Source: Pseudoalteromonas spongiae UST010723-006 (lineage in GTDB: Bacteria; Pseudomonadota; Gammaproteobacteria; Enterobacterales; Alteromonadaceae). From it: DNA of 64,000 nt. This document shows, in pieces, positions 7,909 through 17,143 of the stretch. Position numbers and translations under genes: made by a program. Where the stretch lies: NCBI RefSeq assembly GCF_000238255.3, contig NZ_CP011039.1, positions 1,413,001-1,477,000 on the forward strand. The letters run 5' to 3'. The stretch's first letter is position 1. Each line of letters begins with the position of its first letter. The notes under the pieces are model-generated. The model was not told the DNA's origin. It was given only the letters and a program-made list of their open reading frames with translations, and ran no database searches.

Positions 7909-8352
7909 TAGTTTTAGTTGTGATTGATAAAGCGGTCGCAAGTAATCAACGCATTGTTGATATACCGACAGCAGCGCTGCATCAATATTCTTAACATCAA
8001 CGACTTGCGCATTACCTGCGGCAGCAATAAAAGCTGCAAATACTAACGTTGGCGTGGGACAGCTGTATTTATCTTTAATTTCTAATGTTTCACCAGCCAA
8101 CAGGCGAGCCGTAATGCTTGGTGTTGTAACGCTTGCAAGTTCACAGAGTGATTCATTGCTAATCGTGTGTTCGCACGGCTTAGTAATCGCTTTTCTGATT
8201 TTGCCACCAAATTCTTTTAATAGTTTGATGTAATTCTCGATAAACTGCGCCTGACATTCTGCATTATCTAAATGGTAAGTTGCTGTTAGCTGGTTAAATA
8301 AGTTTTCTTCGATGTATAAGAATTGATGTTTATGAAATTGACCTGAGCTCAT
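7900..8352 (-). CDS. conserved-looking orphan protein, unknown function
   Basis: A 150-residue protein. I chose the ATG at 8352-8350 because GAGGAA lies seven bases upstream; the longer frame from 8421 lacks such a site. The sequence (MSSGQFHKHQFLYIEENLFNQ at the start) is mostly helical, with CEHTISNESLCELASV and a hydrophobic PTLVFAAFIAAAGNAQVVDV segment that is too weak for a certain membrane helix. Its 3' end overlaps the pseudo-isocitrate dehydrogenase gene by nine bases, tail to tail. Upstream on the same strand is a LysR gene, 136 bases away, with two inverted repeats in the gap. I do not recognise a family. Confidence 0.7.
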   Translation of the reverse strand: MSSGQFHKHQFLYIEENLFNQLTATYHLDNAECQAQFIENYIKLLKEFGGKIRKAITKPCEHTISNESLCELASVTTPSITARLLAGETLEIKDKYSCPTPTLVFAAFIAAAGNAQVVDVKNIDAALLSVYQQCVDYLRPLYQSQLKLSA

Positions 8353-8429
8353 TGTAATGTTCCTCGTTTTTGTTGATAAATTGGCATTTGCCTTAACAAA
8401 AAGAGTAACTAACCTAATCAAAATTTAAA

Positions 8430-8469
8430 AATTGAATAATTCAATTATTGATATAGATGTTGTCTATAT
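8430..8469. promoter_or_regulatory. two adjacent inverted repeats, one of LysR-box type
   Basis: AATTGAAT-A-ATTCAATT (8430-8446) and ATATAGA-TGTTG-TCTATAT (8451-8469) lie between the LysR gene and the orphan gene at 7900-8352. The second contains T-N11-A inside a palindrome, the usual shape of a LysR-family operator. The adjacent LysR protein is the obvious candidate to bind, but this is inference. Confidence 0.4.
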
Positions 8470-8488
8470 TGCGGTGCTAAACCTAAGT

Positions 8489-9433
8489 TTAACTCGGTAA
8501 ACTCGATGCAAACTCTGTCAGTTGCTGGCGCAGCCAAGTGTGCGCAGGATCGTAGTGCTTTATGGGGCTCCAAACCATGCTGATTTCTTGCGGCACCATT
8601 TGAAATGGCAATGGCAGGGTAACCAATGGTTCGTTTTGAAAACTCGCCAATGCCAAGCGGTTAGGAATAGTAAGCAGTAAACTTGTACTTCCGGTGATTA
8701 ACGCTTGTGCTTGAAAATGACGGGTAAAAATTTGAATATTACGCTTTTTTTCCATCTGCCAAAGGGCTTCGTCAAGCTCGCCAAGCTTACTGGGATGACT
8801 ATCTTTTGAAATGCGGTTTTCACTGATAATACCACTGCGACTCACCCAAATATGAGGCTGTGTTAAATAGCTATCAAGACTTGGCATTTGTGCAAACGGA
8901 TTATCCTGATGACAGATCACCCTAAAATTATCGCGCCATAATCGTTTTTGATGAAATGACGTCGGCGCTTGTTTAAAGCGGTTAATTGCGATATCAACAC
9001 TGCCTTCTTGCAATTCACCAAGTGAACTGTCGCCAGGGGACGTAATGTTGTAGCTAATATTCGGATAACACTCAGCGGTTTTCGCTATAAACGGAAACAG
9101 TAAACAGCTTTCAATATAATCGTTGGTTAAAATTTTAAAGGTGTGTTGCGCAGTAACCGGGTCAAATTGACTGTCGGATTGGGTGATCGATTCACTGAGG
9201 CGAATAAACTCATTGATCTGCGGTTTTAGTGCTAATGCTTTTTCAGTTGGTTGCATGCCACCTGCGGTGCGAACCAATAAAGGATCAGAGAAATATTCAC
9301 GTAGTCGTTTTAATGCAGCACTGACCGTTGGCTGTGTTAAAGCAAGCTTGTTTGCAGCGCGTGAAACACTTCGTTCTTCTAATAAGACGTTTAAATATAC
9401 CAGCAGATTTAGGTCAATATTGCGAATATTCAT
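8489..9433 (-). CDS. LysR-family transcriptional regulator
   Basis: A 314-residue LysR-type regulator. The N-terminal winged helix-turn-helix (about residues 6-65) reads DLNLLVYLNVLLEERSVSRAANKLALTQPTVSAALKRL, followed by the helix-linker and a periplasmic-binding-protein-like effector domain (about 90-310). The subtype resembles the NodD/PcpR-like group (opening NIRNIDLNLL), whose effectors are varied small aromatic or other compounds. Upstream (9434-9671, 238 bases) there is no divergent gene. Its target is not clear; the gene downstream at 7900-8352 is a candidate, given the inverted repeats between them. Confidence 0.93.
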   Translation of the reverse strand: MNIRNIDLNLLVYLNVLLEERSVSRAANKLALTQPTVSAALKRLREYFSDPLLVRTAGGMQPTEKALALKPQINEFIRLSESITQSDSQFDPVTAQHTFKILTNDYIESCLLFPFIAKTAECYPNISYNITSPGDSSLGELQEGSVDIAINRFKQAPTSFHQKRLWRDNFRVICHQDNPFAQMPSLDSYLTQPHIWVSRSGIISENRISKDSHPSKLGELDEALWQMEKKRNIQIFTRHFQAQALITGSTSLLLTIPNRLALASFQNEPLVTLPLPFQMVPQEISMVWSPIKHYDPAHTWLRQQLTEFASSLPS

Positions 9434-9621
9434 AAGTTTCTGTACAAGCTTTGCGTTAAATCAAGGTACAACTTATACCAATTTGAATATTTATGCGATG
9501 CTTCTCGCACATAAAAATATGTATTCAGAACAGTTAGATGTGAATGCACTTAGCTTAATAATAAATATGTTTGTGCGGTAATTACGGCTTAGTATTAGTT
9601 AAACTTAGCGTTATTTAAAAA

Positions 9622-9651
9622 TAAAAAAAGCCGAGATAGCTCGGCTTTTTT
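9622..9651. terminator. bidirectional terminator
   Basis: GCCGAG and CTCGGC with loop ATAG form a stem flanked by A-rich and T-rich runs on both sides. On the minus strand it closes the lipoprotein/csiV/mfd/agu gene group, 21 bases after the last stop codon. Confidence 0.85.
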
Positions 9652-9671
9652 ACGGTATCGGCAATAAGCGA

Positions 9672-9920
9672 TTAAAGGCCTTTCTCTGAGTAAAGGGTTA
9701 CTTTACCGCCTACAAAGGTTACCTTAATGTTTGTGCTGTCATTGCCCCAAGTACAGTCTGTGTGCATGGTTTTTTCTTCACATTGTGATGCGCTGCCAAG
9801 GATCGCTTCAACTTCTTGCTTGTCTTGACCTACTTTAATTTTTTCGTAGTTTTCTAAGGTCACTTTTGAACATGCAGTTAACGTAAGTAGTGCAGCAGCA
9901 GTAATAAATAATTTTTTCAT
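9672..9920 (-). CDS. small BamE-like lipoprotein (DUF3862 type)
   Basis: An 82-residue lipoprotein. The signal MKKLFITAAALLTLTAC ends in lipobox LTAC, so Cys17 is the lipidated residue. The mature domain (YEKIKVGQDKQEVEAILGSASQCEE, then DCTWG and strands IKVTFVGGKVTLYSEKGL) has the SmpA/BamE-like layout: a helix with KxGQxxxEVxxILG followed by strands. Two cysteines in the mature part could form a disulfide. It lies 12 bases after csiV and is probably the last gene of the mfd operon. The domain family has no precise known function. Confidence 0.85.
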   Translation of the reverse strand: MKKLFITAAALLTLTACSKVTLENYEKIKVGQDKQEVEAILGSASQCEEKTMHTDCTWGNDSTNIKVTFVGGKVTLYSEKGL

Positions 9921-9932
9921 AAGACAAAGTCC

Positions 9933-11012
9933 TTAATGGTTATAACGACGAATTTGCATAATAATGCCGAGCTTTGGATGGTCGAAATAATGTATTTCGG
10001 AGCTTATCACACGACGGAATTGTGAAAATCGTTCGGTTTTTAATACAGTTTCAGTGAGTTGTTGCAAAGCTAAGCCATTGTCACCATCTGTAAAGTTGAT
10101 GTTGTCAACGGTCTGTTCCACTAACTCGTTAAGATCAAAATCGGCTTCAATATTGAGATAATTGCGACGAATAAATACTTTAAATTTGCCTTGTAGCTGC
10201 CATGTTTGTTCAGTTAAAAGCGGGCTAGGAGTGTTTTCGAACGGTTCAACGTTGTTAACAATATCGTTTGGAAACGCATCTATGTCTGAACTTTGCGGCA
10301 CGCCATTTAAATCAATTGCCTCGCTTTGTCCAAATCGCGTATATTCATTAAGTATTTGTTCAAGTGATTTCTCATTTTCTGATCTATTAATAACTGCCGA
10401 TAGGTTCTTTCCACCATACAAGTACATAGGTGTCGCGTTACGAATATTACTTTCAGGTTGGCGCCAACCGGTGTGCAATAACGGCGTTAAGCCACGTCGT
10501 TTTAAGCGGCTTACGGTTTCGTTAAGCTCTAGCTGCTCTTTTGATAACAAGTAAATGTAATCGGTGTGTTCGAACGTCAGTGCATCTGGGGTAAGCGGTA
10601 ACGCCTCTAATTCGGCTACATTGCTATAACGTTGGCACTCAAGCTGCGCTAAGTTATCAAGTTCATCATCGTTATTAATTTGTGATGATGTCTCAAACGC
10701 TTCAATAACGTCATCGTTACTAATGGCAGGCTGGTCAAGGCCGTCAATCTGGTCGCCATTTTCATTATCGACTTCGATACCCATGCATTCTTTATATTTC
10801 ACATTTTGCAGTTCTTGATAGGCTTCAGCGATAATGTCTTTACTGTTAGTGTAGTTAATCGCTGGGAAGTCTTCGGCTGAAAGATCTTCTTTTAATTCGC
10901 TGTCGGTGGGTCTTTCAAAAAAGATCAATTCAATATCAAACCAACGTAAATTGGCGCTGGCCATAAAACTTGCGCTAAGCAGGCTTAACGGCAAAACATA
11001 TTTTATTATCAT
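9933..11012 (-). CDS. csiV: CsiV-family periplasmic protein
   Basis: A 359-residue exported protein with signal peptide (residues 1-20, ending MASA) and mature start NLRWFDIELIFFERP, typical of the CsiV family. In Vibrio cholerae CsiV takes part in the cell envelope response to D-amino acids through LpoA. The mature protein has an acidic middle region (about 40-120) and a C-terminal part with repeated strands, YLNIEADFDLNEL and HYFDHPKLGIIMQIRRYNH. Its ATG overlaps the mfd stop by one base (TAATG), and csiV next to mfd is a conserved arrangement in Vibrio and relatives. Family assignment is good; function in this organism is inferred. Confidence 0.8.
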   Translation of the reverse strand: MIIKYVLPLSLLSASFMASANLRWFDIELIFFERPTDSELKEDLSAEDFPAINYTNSKDIIAEAYQELQNVKYKECMGIEVDNENGDQIDGLDQPAISNDDVIEAFETSSQINNDDELDNLAQLECQRYSNVAELEALPLTPDALTFEHTDYIYLLSKEQLELNETVSRLKRRGLTPLLHTGWRQPESNIRNATPMYLYGGKNLSAVINRSENEKSLEQILNEYTRFGQSEAIDLNGVPQSSDIDAFPNDIVNNVEPFENTPSPLLTEQTWQLQGKFKVFIRRNYLNIEADFDLNELVEQTVDNINFTDGDNGLALQQLTETVLKTERFSQFRRVISSEIHYFDHPKLGIIMQIRRYNH

Positions 11013-14000
11013 TATTTTACAACCTTTTGGGCAAAGTCTCTTAGCATTGCAGTAACGAGCTTTAAGCGCTCTTGGTTATTCTTTTCTTCAATCATAAAGC
11101 GCAATTTACTGGCGCCTTCCATCTTATAAAATTGCGGATTGGATTGCAGTAATCCAATAATAAAGCTTGGATCGACTTTAGTATCTTGGCCAAATTCAAA
11201 ATAACCGCCTTTGATATTGGCATCAATCTTAGTTATACCAAGGCTTGAGGCTGTAATTTTGAGTTGTTGAATTGCAAATAGGTTTTGCAACGCTTCTGGT
11301 AGTAAACCAAATCGGTCAATTAATTCAACTGACAATTCATCCATTGCATCTTTATCGGTGCAACTTGCAATACGTTTGTACATGCTTAAGCGTGTATTTA
11401 CATCATGAATGTAGTCGTTTGGAATAAGCGCAGGAATTTTTAAATCAACGTCGCTTTGTTTACGCAATAAATTATCAAGGCTTGGCTCTTTACCTTGTTT
11501 TAATGCTTCAACAGCTTGGTCGAGCATTTCCATATACAAGCTAAAGCCAATGCTCTCAATTTGACCGCTTTGCTCATCACCTAATAGTTCACCCGCACCA
11601 CGAATTTCTAAATCGTGCGTTGCTAAAGTAAAACCAGCACCAAGATCTTCAAGTGATGAAATCGCTTCTAAACGTTTCTTTGCATCTTTACTGATCAGTT
11701 TTTCATTTGGTGTCAGTAAATAAGCGTAGGCTTGGTGATGACTTCGACCAACGCGGCCACGTAATTGGTGTAATTGTGCAAGGCCAAAACGGTCGGCTCT
11801 ATCAATCAAAATGGTATTTGCGGTTGGAATATCAATACCAGTTTCAATAATCGTGGTACACACCAACACGTTAAATTTTTGGTGATAAAAATCCGACATT
11901 AATGATTCGAGTTCTTTCTCGCGCATTTGCCCGTGGGCGTACTGAACATTTGCTTCAGGTACTAATGTAGCAATGTCGCTCGCAAAGCTGTCGATGGTTT
12001 CAACATTGTTATGTAAGAAGTAAACCTGACCACCGCGTTTAATTTCACGAATGATTGCTTCTTTAATCAGTTCATCGTCGTTTTGACGAACGAAGGTTTT
12101 GACTGCTAACCGTTTAGCCGGTGGGGTGGCAATAATTGATAAATCGCGCATGCCACTCATTGCCATATTCAGCGTACGCGGAATTGGCGTTGCGGTGAGC
12201 GTTAAAATATCAACATCAGCACGTAACGACTTAATTTTTTCTTTTTGGCGTACGCCAAAACGGTGTTCTTCATCAACAATCAGTAAGCCAAGATCATCAA
12301 ACTTTATGTCTTGCTGCAGTAATTTATGTGTTCCAACAACAATATCAATTTTACCTTCGGCTAAGCCTTCAAGCGTTTGTTTTTGCTCTTTGGCGGTTTT
12401 AAATCGCGACAATAAGGCGACTTCAACGGCAGAGTTGGCGAAACGGTCTTTAAAGTTTTCAAAATGCTGTTGAGCGAGCAGGGTAGTTGGCACTAAAACT
12501 GCAACTTGCTTAGAGTCGTTTACTGCGACAAACGCGGCGCGCATTGCAACTTCAGTTTTACCAAAGCCAACATCACCGCACACCAAACGATCCATTGCTT
12601 GCGCTTTTTGCATATCATTCAGCACGGCACCAATGGCATTTTGTTGGTCATCGGTTTCTTCAAACGGAAAGCTATCGGCAAATTGGCGATAAGCGCTGCT
12701 GTCATGGTTAAATGCGTGACCTGGCTTAACTTCGCGCTGGGCATAAATATCAAGTAATTCAGCGGCAACATCGCGGACTTTTTCGGCGGCACGACGTTTG
12801 GCTTTTTCCCACGCTTCGGAGCCCAGTTTATTGAGTGGAGCAGTTTCTAAGTCGCCACCTGAATAACGCGATAATAAATGCAGTGATGCCACAGGCACAT
12901 AAAGCTTCGCGTCGTTTAAATAATGAATGGTAACAAACTCAGTACTGACACCTCCGGCGTCAATGGTTTCTAGCCCTTGGTAACGGCCGACACCGTGATC
13001 TAAATGTACTATGGGTTGACCAATTTGCAGTTCAGCAAGGTTACGAATGATTGAGTCTTGACTGACTTCGTATTTATGTTTGCGACGGCGTCTTTGAGAT
13101 ATTTTTACACCAAGCAGCTCTTGCTCAGTGATAATGCATAAGTTCTGCGTAGTAAGGTGAATGCTTTGCTCAAGCGGTGAAACAATTAAGCCAACATCAC
13201 TGTTTGCTGCTACAAATTGATCAATAGACTCGAACTCTGAAAGCTTTAACCCAGTTGGTTTCAGCAAGGTTAATAATGATTCACGGCGGCCGTCACTTTC
13301 TACTGAAAATAAAATACGCGTGTTATTACTTTTTAACGCGCTAATGTAGTTTAAGACGTGTTCAAACGGCTGCTTAAGTTGATGGTTTACACGGATATCA
13401 GGCACTGCATCAAGGGCGATATTGCTATTGCCTGCTTTCGTACCAAGCATTGCTTGAGAGAGCGCAACGCGCGGGGAACCATTTAGCGCAGAAAATAAGT
13501 TTTCTACATTAAGATAAAGCTTTGACGGTTCGAGCAGTGGGCGTAATGGATCAACTTTACGATTTTCGAAGCGTTTTTCAATATCTTGCCAAGTTTCACG
13601 GCAGCTGTGTTCAATATCGCCCAAGGTAAAAATAACGTTGTCACTTGGTAAATAATCAAACAGGGTTGCAGTGTTATCAAAAAACAATGGTAAATAATAT
13701 TCAATACCTGCGGGTAAACTACCTTGGCTGACTTGTGAATAGACAGAGCCTTTTTCATGCGCCATGCCAAAGGTTTCACGATAGTTAATACGAAAACGCT
13801 CTATGTCATCTTCGTCGGTACCAAATTCGTGCGCGGGCAATAAGTCAATTTCTTGAATGTTGTCCCGTGAGCGTTGGGTCTCCGGATCAAATTGGCGAAT
13901 CGAGTCAATTTCATCATCAAATAAATCAATACGCAGCGGCGTATTACTGCCCATCGGGAATAGATCGATGATGGAACCACGAATCGCAAATTCACCATGG

Positions 14001-14479
14001 GCCATTACTTGTTGTACGTTGATATAGCCAACCGACTCGAGAGCGGTGCGCAACGTCATGCTATCGAGTGTGTCACCAACTTTATATTTGATTGCCTTAC
14101 CGTAAATAAATTCACACGGTGCGGTACGCAACATAAGCCCCTCAATAGGCACAATCAACACTCCATTATGCTGATTTCTAAGCTGACTTAATAGGCTTAA
14201 GCGCTGGGAAATTATATCTTGGTGCGGCGAAAAATGGTCGTAAGGCAAGGTTTCCCAGTCTGGAAATAAGTTAACTGGGATACTTGGCAATAGGTAATTT
14301 AGCTCAGCTTCAAGCTTAAGCGCCTGCTGCGTGTTTTGAGTGACAATTAATTTAAATCCAGCGTGGCTTTTTACCGCATCTGAAATTGCTAAACTTAAGG
14401 CTGAACCTGCTAAATTGCCCCACGCAATTTTGTCGTTTTGGGTTTTGATCCAGGGTAAGTTAAGCCACTGACTTTGCAT
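11012..14479 (-). CDS. mfd: transcription-repair coupling factor
   Basis: Mfd is a DNA translocase that removes stalled RNA polymerase at lesions and recruits UvrA. The 1155-residue length is typical. Visible parts are the N-terminal UvrB-like domain (NLFPDWETLPYDHFSPHQDIISQRL), the polymerase-interaction domain (PIVHLDHGVGRYQGL), and the helicase motor with Walker A (CGDVGFGKTEVAMRAAF), DEEHRFG as motif II, TATPIPRTL and QLRGRVGRS. I placed the start at the ATG at 14479 because AAGGAG lies eight bases upstream; a GTG three codons earlier overlaps that site. aguB ends 15 bases upstream, so the operon order is aguA-aguB-mfd-csiV. Confidence 0.97.
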   Translation of the reverse strand: MQSQWLNLPWIKTQNDKIAWGNLAGSALSLAISDAVKSHAGFKLIVTQNTQQALKLEAELNYLLPSIPVNLFPDWETLPYDHFSPHQDIISQRLSLLSQLRNQHNGVLIVPIEGLMLRTAPCEFIYGKAIKYKVGDTLDSMTLRTALESVGYINVQQVMAHGEFAIRGSIIDLFPMGSNTPLRIDLFDDEIDSIRQFDPETQRSRDNIQEIDLLPAHEFGTDEDDIERFRINYRETFGMAHEKGSVYSQVSQGSLPAGIEYYLPLFFDNTATLFDYLPSDNVIFTLGDIEHSCRETWQDIEKRFENRKVDPLRPLLEPSKLYLNVENLFSALNGSPRVALSQAMLGTKAGNSNIALDAVPDIRVNHQLKQPFEHVLNYISALKSNNTRILFSVESDGRRESLLTLLKPTGLKLSEFESIDQFVAANSDVGLIVSPLEQSIHLTTQNLCIITEQELLGVKISQRRRRKHKYEVSQDSIIRNLAELQIGQPIVHLDHGVGRYQGLETIDAGGVSTEFVTIHYLNDAKLYVPVASLHLLSRYSGGDLETAPLNKLGSEAWEKAKRRAAEKVRDVAAELLDIYAQREVKPGHAFNHDSSAYRQFADSFPFEETDDQQNAIGAVLNDMQKAQAMDRLVCGDVGFGKTEVAMRAAFVAVNDSKQVAVLVPTTLLAQQHFENFKDRFANSAVEVALLSRFKTAKEQKQTLEGLAEGKIDIVVGTHKLLQQDIKFDDLGLLIVDEEHRFGVRQKEKIKSLRADVDILTLTATPIPRTLNMAMSGMRDLSIIATPPAKRLAVKTFVRQNDDELIKEAIIREIKRGGQVYFLHNNVETIDSFASDIATLVPEANVQYAHGQMREKELESLMSDFYHQKFNVLVCTTIIETGIDIPTANTILIDRADRFGLAQLHQLRGRVGRSHHQAYAYLLTPNEKLISKDAKKRLEAISSLEDLGAGFTLATHDLEIRGAGELLGDEQSGQIESIGFSLYMEMLDQAVEALKQGKEPSLDNLLRKQSDVDLKIPALIPNDYIHDVNTRLSMYKRIASCTDKDAMDELSVELIDRFGLLPEALQNLFAIQQLKITASSLGITKIDANIKGGYFEFGQDTKVDPSFIIGLLQSNPQFYKMEGASKLRFMIEEKNNQERLKLVTAMLRDFAQKVVK

Positions 14480-14494
14480 TAATGTCACTCCTTA

Positions 14495-15382
14495 CTAATC
14501 TCGGTATAATTTCGTTAGATCTTGGTAATGGTCGATACGACGGTCACGTAAATACGGCCAAATACGACGTACGGATTCACTGCGTGCACGATCGATATCG
14601 GCATACAGGATTTCATCGTCATTATTTGACGCGTGCGCCAAAATTTCGCCCTGTGGACCAGTAATAAAACTATTGCCCCAGAACTGAATGCCCTTACTTT
14701 GCTCGCTTGGATCGGCTTCATGGCCTTGGCGGTTACAGGCAATCACAGGCAGTCCATTTGATACCGCGTGAGCACGCTGGGCAATAACCCAAGCATCAAG
14801 TTGACGTTGTTGTTCAGCACTGTCGTCGTCTAAATCCCAGCCAATGGCAGTTGGGTAAATTAAAAACTCTGCACCTGCCATTGCCATTAAACGCGCAGCT
14901 TCAGGGAACCATTGATCCCAGCATACTAACACGCCAAGTTTACCAATTGAGGTCTCGATTGGTTGAAAACCTAAATCGCCCGGTGTGAAGTAAAACTTTT
15001 CATAAAAGCCAGGGTCATCAGGAATATGCATTTTACGGTAAGTGCCCGCGATTTCACCGTCAGTATCAAGTACAACGGCGGTATTGTGATACAAGCCCGT
15101 TGCACGTTTTTCAAATAATGAGGTAACAATAACGACATTTAACTCTTTGGCAAGGGCACCGTAAAGCGCTGTACTTGGGCCTGGAATCGATTCTGCTAAG
15201 TCAAAGTTATCGGTACTTTCGACTTGGCAAAAGTAAAGACTGCGATGCAGTTCTTGCAATACAATTAACTTGGCACCATTTTTTGCGGCCTCTTTTATGC
15301 CAAGTACTGTTTTGTCTTGGTTATGCTGTAAATCACCGCTATTTGAATGTTGAATTGCCGCAACTTTAATCGTTTGAGACAT
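14495..15382 (-). CDS. aguB: N-carbamoylputrescine amidase
   Basis: AguB hydrolyses N-carbamoylputrescine to putrescine, ammonia and CO2, the second step of agmatine use. The 295-residue nitrilase-fold protein shows the Glu-Lys-Cys catalytic triad context: LQELHRSLYFC (Glu), TYRKMHIPDDPGFYEKFYF (Lys) and GVLVCWDQWFPEAARL (Cys). YRKMHIPDDPGF and the tail RRIDHYQDLTKLYRD are typical of plant and bacterial AguB. It begins two bases after aguA, with CGGAG as ribosome site, so the two enzymes are coexpressed. Confidence 0.95.
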   Translation of the reverse strand: MSQTIKVAAIQHSNSGDLQHNQDKTVLGIKEAAKNGAKLIVLQELHRSLYFCQVESTDNFDLAESIPGPSTALYGALAKELNVVIVTSLFEKRATGLYHNTAVVLDTDGEIAGTYRKMHIPDDPGFYEKFYFTPGDLGFQPIETSIGKLGVLVCWDQWFPEAARLMAMAGAEFLIYPTAIGWDLDDDSAEQQRQLDAWVIAQRAHAVSNGLPVIACNRQGHEADPSEQSKGIQFWGNSFITGPQGEILAHASNNDDEILYADIDRARSESVRRIWPYLRDRRIDHYQDLTKLYRD

Positions 15383-15384
15383 AA

Positions 15385-16422
15385 TTAGCTCCGTAAAAAA
15401 CCGTAAGGTAATTGCATGGTAATACAGTGTAAGCTGCCAAATTGGTGAATTAATGGCAGACAGTCAATACCAACAACTTGATGTTGAGGGTAGGCTGCTG
15501 CGATTACATCAAGTGCAGCTTGATCATTAGCATCTTGGTAAGTAGGTACCAATACCTTGTTATTGATAATTAAATAATTGGCATAGGTTGCTGGAAGGCG
15601 CTCGCCATCGTTATCGTATTTCGCGTGTGGCCAAGGTAAGGCGTGCAAAGTATAAGGCTCGCCACTTTTTGTAGTGAATGTCTGTAACTGCTTAGCCATT
15701 GCGTCTAACGCTTGAAAGTGCTCATCGTTTTGATCAGGGCAAGAAACGTAAACTAAGGCATCATTTGGCGCAAAACGCACTAACGTGTCGATATGGCTGT
15801 CGGTATCGTCTCCTGCAAGGTAACCGTGATCAAGCCAAAGAAAGTGATTAACGCCTAATAATTCCGTTAGCTTTGCTTCTAGCTGTGCTTTGTTTAAATT
15901 GTTTTCACGATTGTCGTTTAATAAGCATTCGCTGGTTGTTAACAGTGTGCCGTTACCATCGCTTTCAATACCACCACCTTCGAGTGCCAGCGGCACTTTT
16001 TGTGATGAAGCGTTATTGGCTAATACTGTGTTAAATAGCTGCTGATTAATCGCATTATCAAGTTCTGATTGAAACTTATTACCCCAGCCATTGAAGGTAA
16101 AATCAAGGGCATGAAGAGTGTCACCACGATATGTGCTAATTGGCCCATGGTCACGCGCCCACGTATCATTAGTTGGGCATACAACAAAATGGACCTTGTC
16201 TAGTGTTAGGTCGTTGCTATGAAAAAGCGTACTAATATGTTGTTTTAGCGCATCATTATGCGCAACAATCACAAGTGCTTGCTGCGACAGAATTTCTTTT
16301 GCGATAGCAAGGTAGGTGAGCTCAACTTGAGGCAAAATATCGGCCCAATCAGTATCTTTATGCGGCCAAGTTAAAAGCACGGCATCTTGCAATGCCCATT
16401 CAGCTGGAAAAACAGTGTTCAT
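15385..16422 (-). CDS. aguA: agmatine deiminase
   Basis: AguA converts agmatine to N-carbamoylputrescine. The 345-residue protein has the pentein-fold motifs: FPAEWALQDAVLLTWPH near the start, TNDTWARDHGPIS (substrate-binding), ALEGGGIESDGNGTLLTT, HIDTLVRFA (catalytic histidine), and the catalytic cysteine near the C terminus in GSLHCITMQLP. I prefer the ATG at 16422 over a TTG four codons earlier; neither has a strong ribosome site. Agmatine comes from arginine decarboxylation, but no speA is in the window. It heads a tight group that ends with mfd, csiV and a lipoprotein. Confidence 0.95.
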   Translation of the reverse strand: MNTVFPAEWALQDAVLLTWPHKDTDWADILPQVELTYLAIAKEILSQQALVIVAHNDALKQHISTLFHSNDLTLDKVHFVVCPTNDTWARDHGPISTYRGDTLHALDFTFNGWGNKFQSELDNAINQQLFNTVLANNASSQKVPLALEGGGIESDGNGTLLTTSECLLNDNRENNLNKAQLEAKLTELLGVNHFLWLDHGYLAGDDTDSHIDTLVRFAPNDALVYVSCPDQNDEHFQALDAMAKQLQTFTTKSGEPYTLHALPWPHAKYDNDGERLPATYANYLIINNKVLVPTYQDANDQAALDVIAAAYPQHQVVGIDCLPLIHQFGSLHCITMQLPYGFLRS

Positions 16423-16482
16423 AGTAGTTAACAAGGGTAATTTTGGCCAATATTAGCAAATGGCGACACTATTTATTAGTGT

Positions 16483-17070
16483 TTAATTGATGTTTTTCTT
16501 TGATTGCTTCTTTTTTAACACTTTGGCTTGTGTATGCAGGCTTGCTCTAACCATAAGCTCTTGATCTTGCTCTCGAATGTGGCTGAATATAAATCGTGTC
16601 TTATATCCATCTTGGTGCGGTTCACTATCCACAACTTGGGTAAAGCAAAACACTGCTGCCGCTTCATCCGCTAAAAACAGTTTGCTCCGAAAAAAACTGT
16701 TGGGGGTATAGGAAGTGTTTGTTTGCAGTACAAAGCCGCTGCCACCAAAACTTACCGTTTCTAGCTGAGCTTCGTCTTCATTTTCCGTCGCTAATATATG
16801 CGACAAAATAAGGTCAATTTTACGTGACTGTAATTTAAGGTACTGCGCTAAATCATCTGCTACATCACCTAACTGTCTGAGTGGGCGAAGGGCGGTTTGC
16901 TCTAGCACGTTTACTTCATTGGCTAGTTTAAATAGCGGTGGGATTATTCTGTCTATGTCACTGTCATCGCTAGGCAATTTATCTTCGTTAACCTGTTCTA
17001 AGTTAATGCTAATTGCGTGTTCGATTTGAAAGTATTGATTAAATTGTTCGATGAGGTCGGACATATGCAT
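16483..17070 (-). CDS. PilZ-domain-like protein
   Basis: A 195-residue cytoplasmic protein. The N-terminal half (about 1-95) is helical and includes LANEVNVLEQTALRPLRQLGDVADDLAQYLKLQSRKIDLIL. The C-terminal half (about 100-180) is beta-rich with VSFGGSGFVLQTN, FFRSKLFL, and TRFIFSHIREQDQELMVRASLHTQ, a pattern of atypical PilZ proteins of Shewanella and Pseudoalteromonas. PilZ domains bind cyclic di-GMP, but the classical RxxxR motif is not obvious, so ligand binding is uncertain. Two in-frame ATG codons (17070 and 17064) are possible starts; neither has a good ribosome site. Confidence 0.65.
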   Translation of the reverse strand: MHMSDLIEQFNQYFQIEHAISINLEQVNEDKLPSDDSDIDRIIPPLFKLANEVNVLEQTALRPLRQLGDVADDLAQYLKLQSRKIDLILSHILATENEDEAQLETVSFGGSGFVLQTNTSYTPNSFFRSKLFLADEAAAVFCFTQVVDSEPHQDGYKTRFIFSHIREQDQELMVRASLHTQAKVLKKKQSKKNIN

Positions 17071-17143
17071 TGTAAATAATTAAATAATAAATAATCTTAG
17101 CCCGAACAGGGGAGTTCAGGCAAAGAATTTATTTAACTTTCAG

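Noticed and set aside
9465..9500. ACTTATACCAATTTG as a copy of a dispersed marine gammaproteobacterial repeat
   Set aside because: Only one clear copy is present in the window, so a repeat family cannot be shown from this sequence.
9183..9581. 132-codon open frame on the plus strand over the 5' end of the LysR gene
   Set aside because: It is antisense to a clear LysR helix-turn-helix and its composition looks like a shadow frame.
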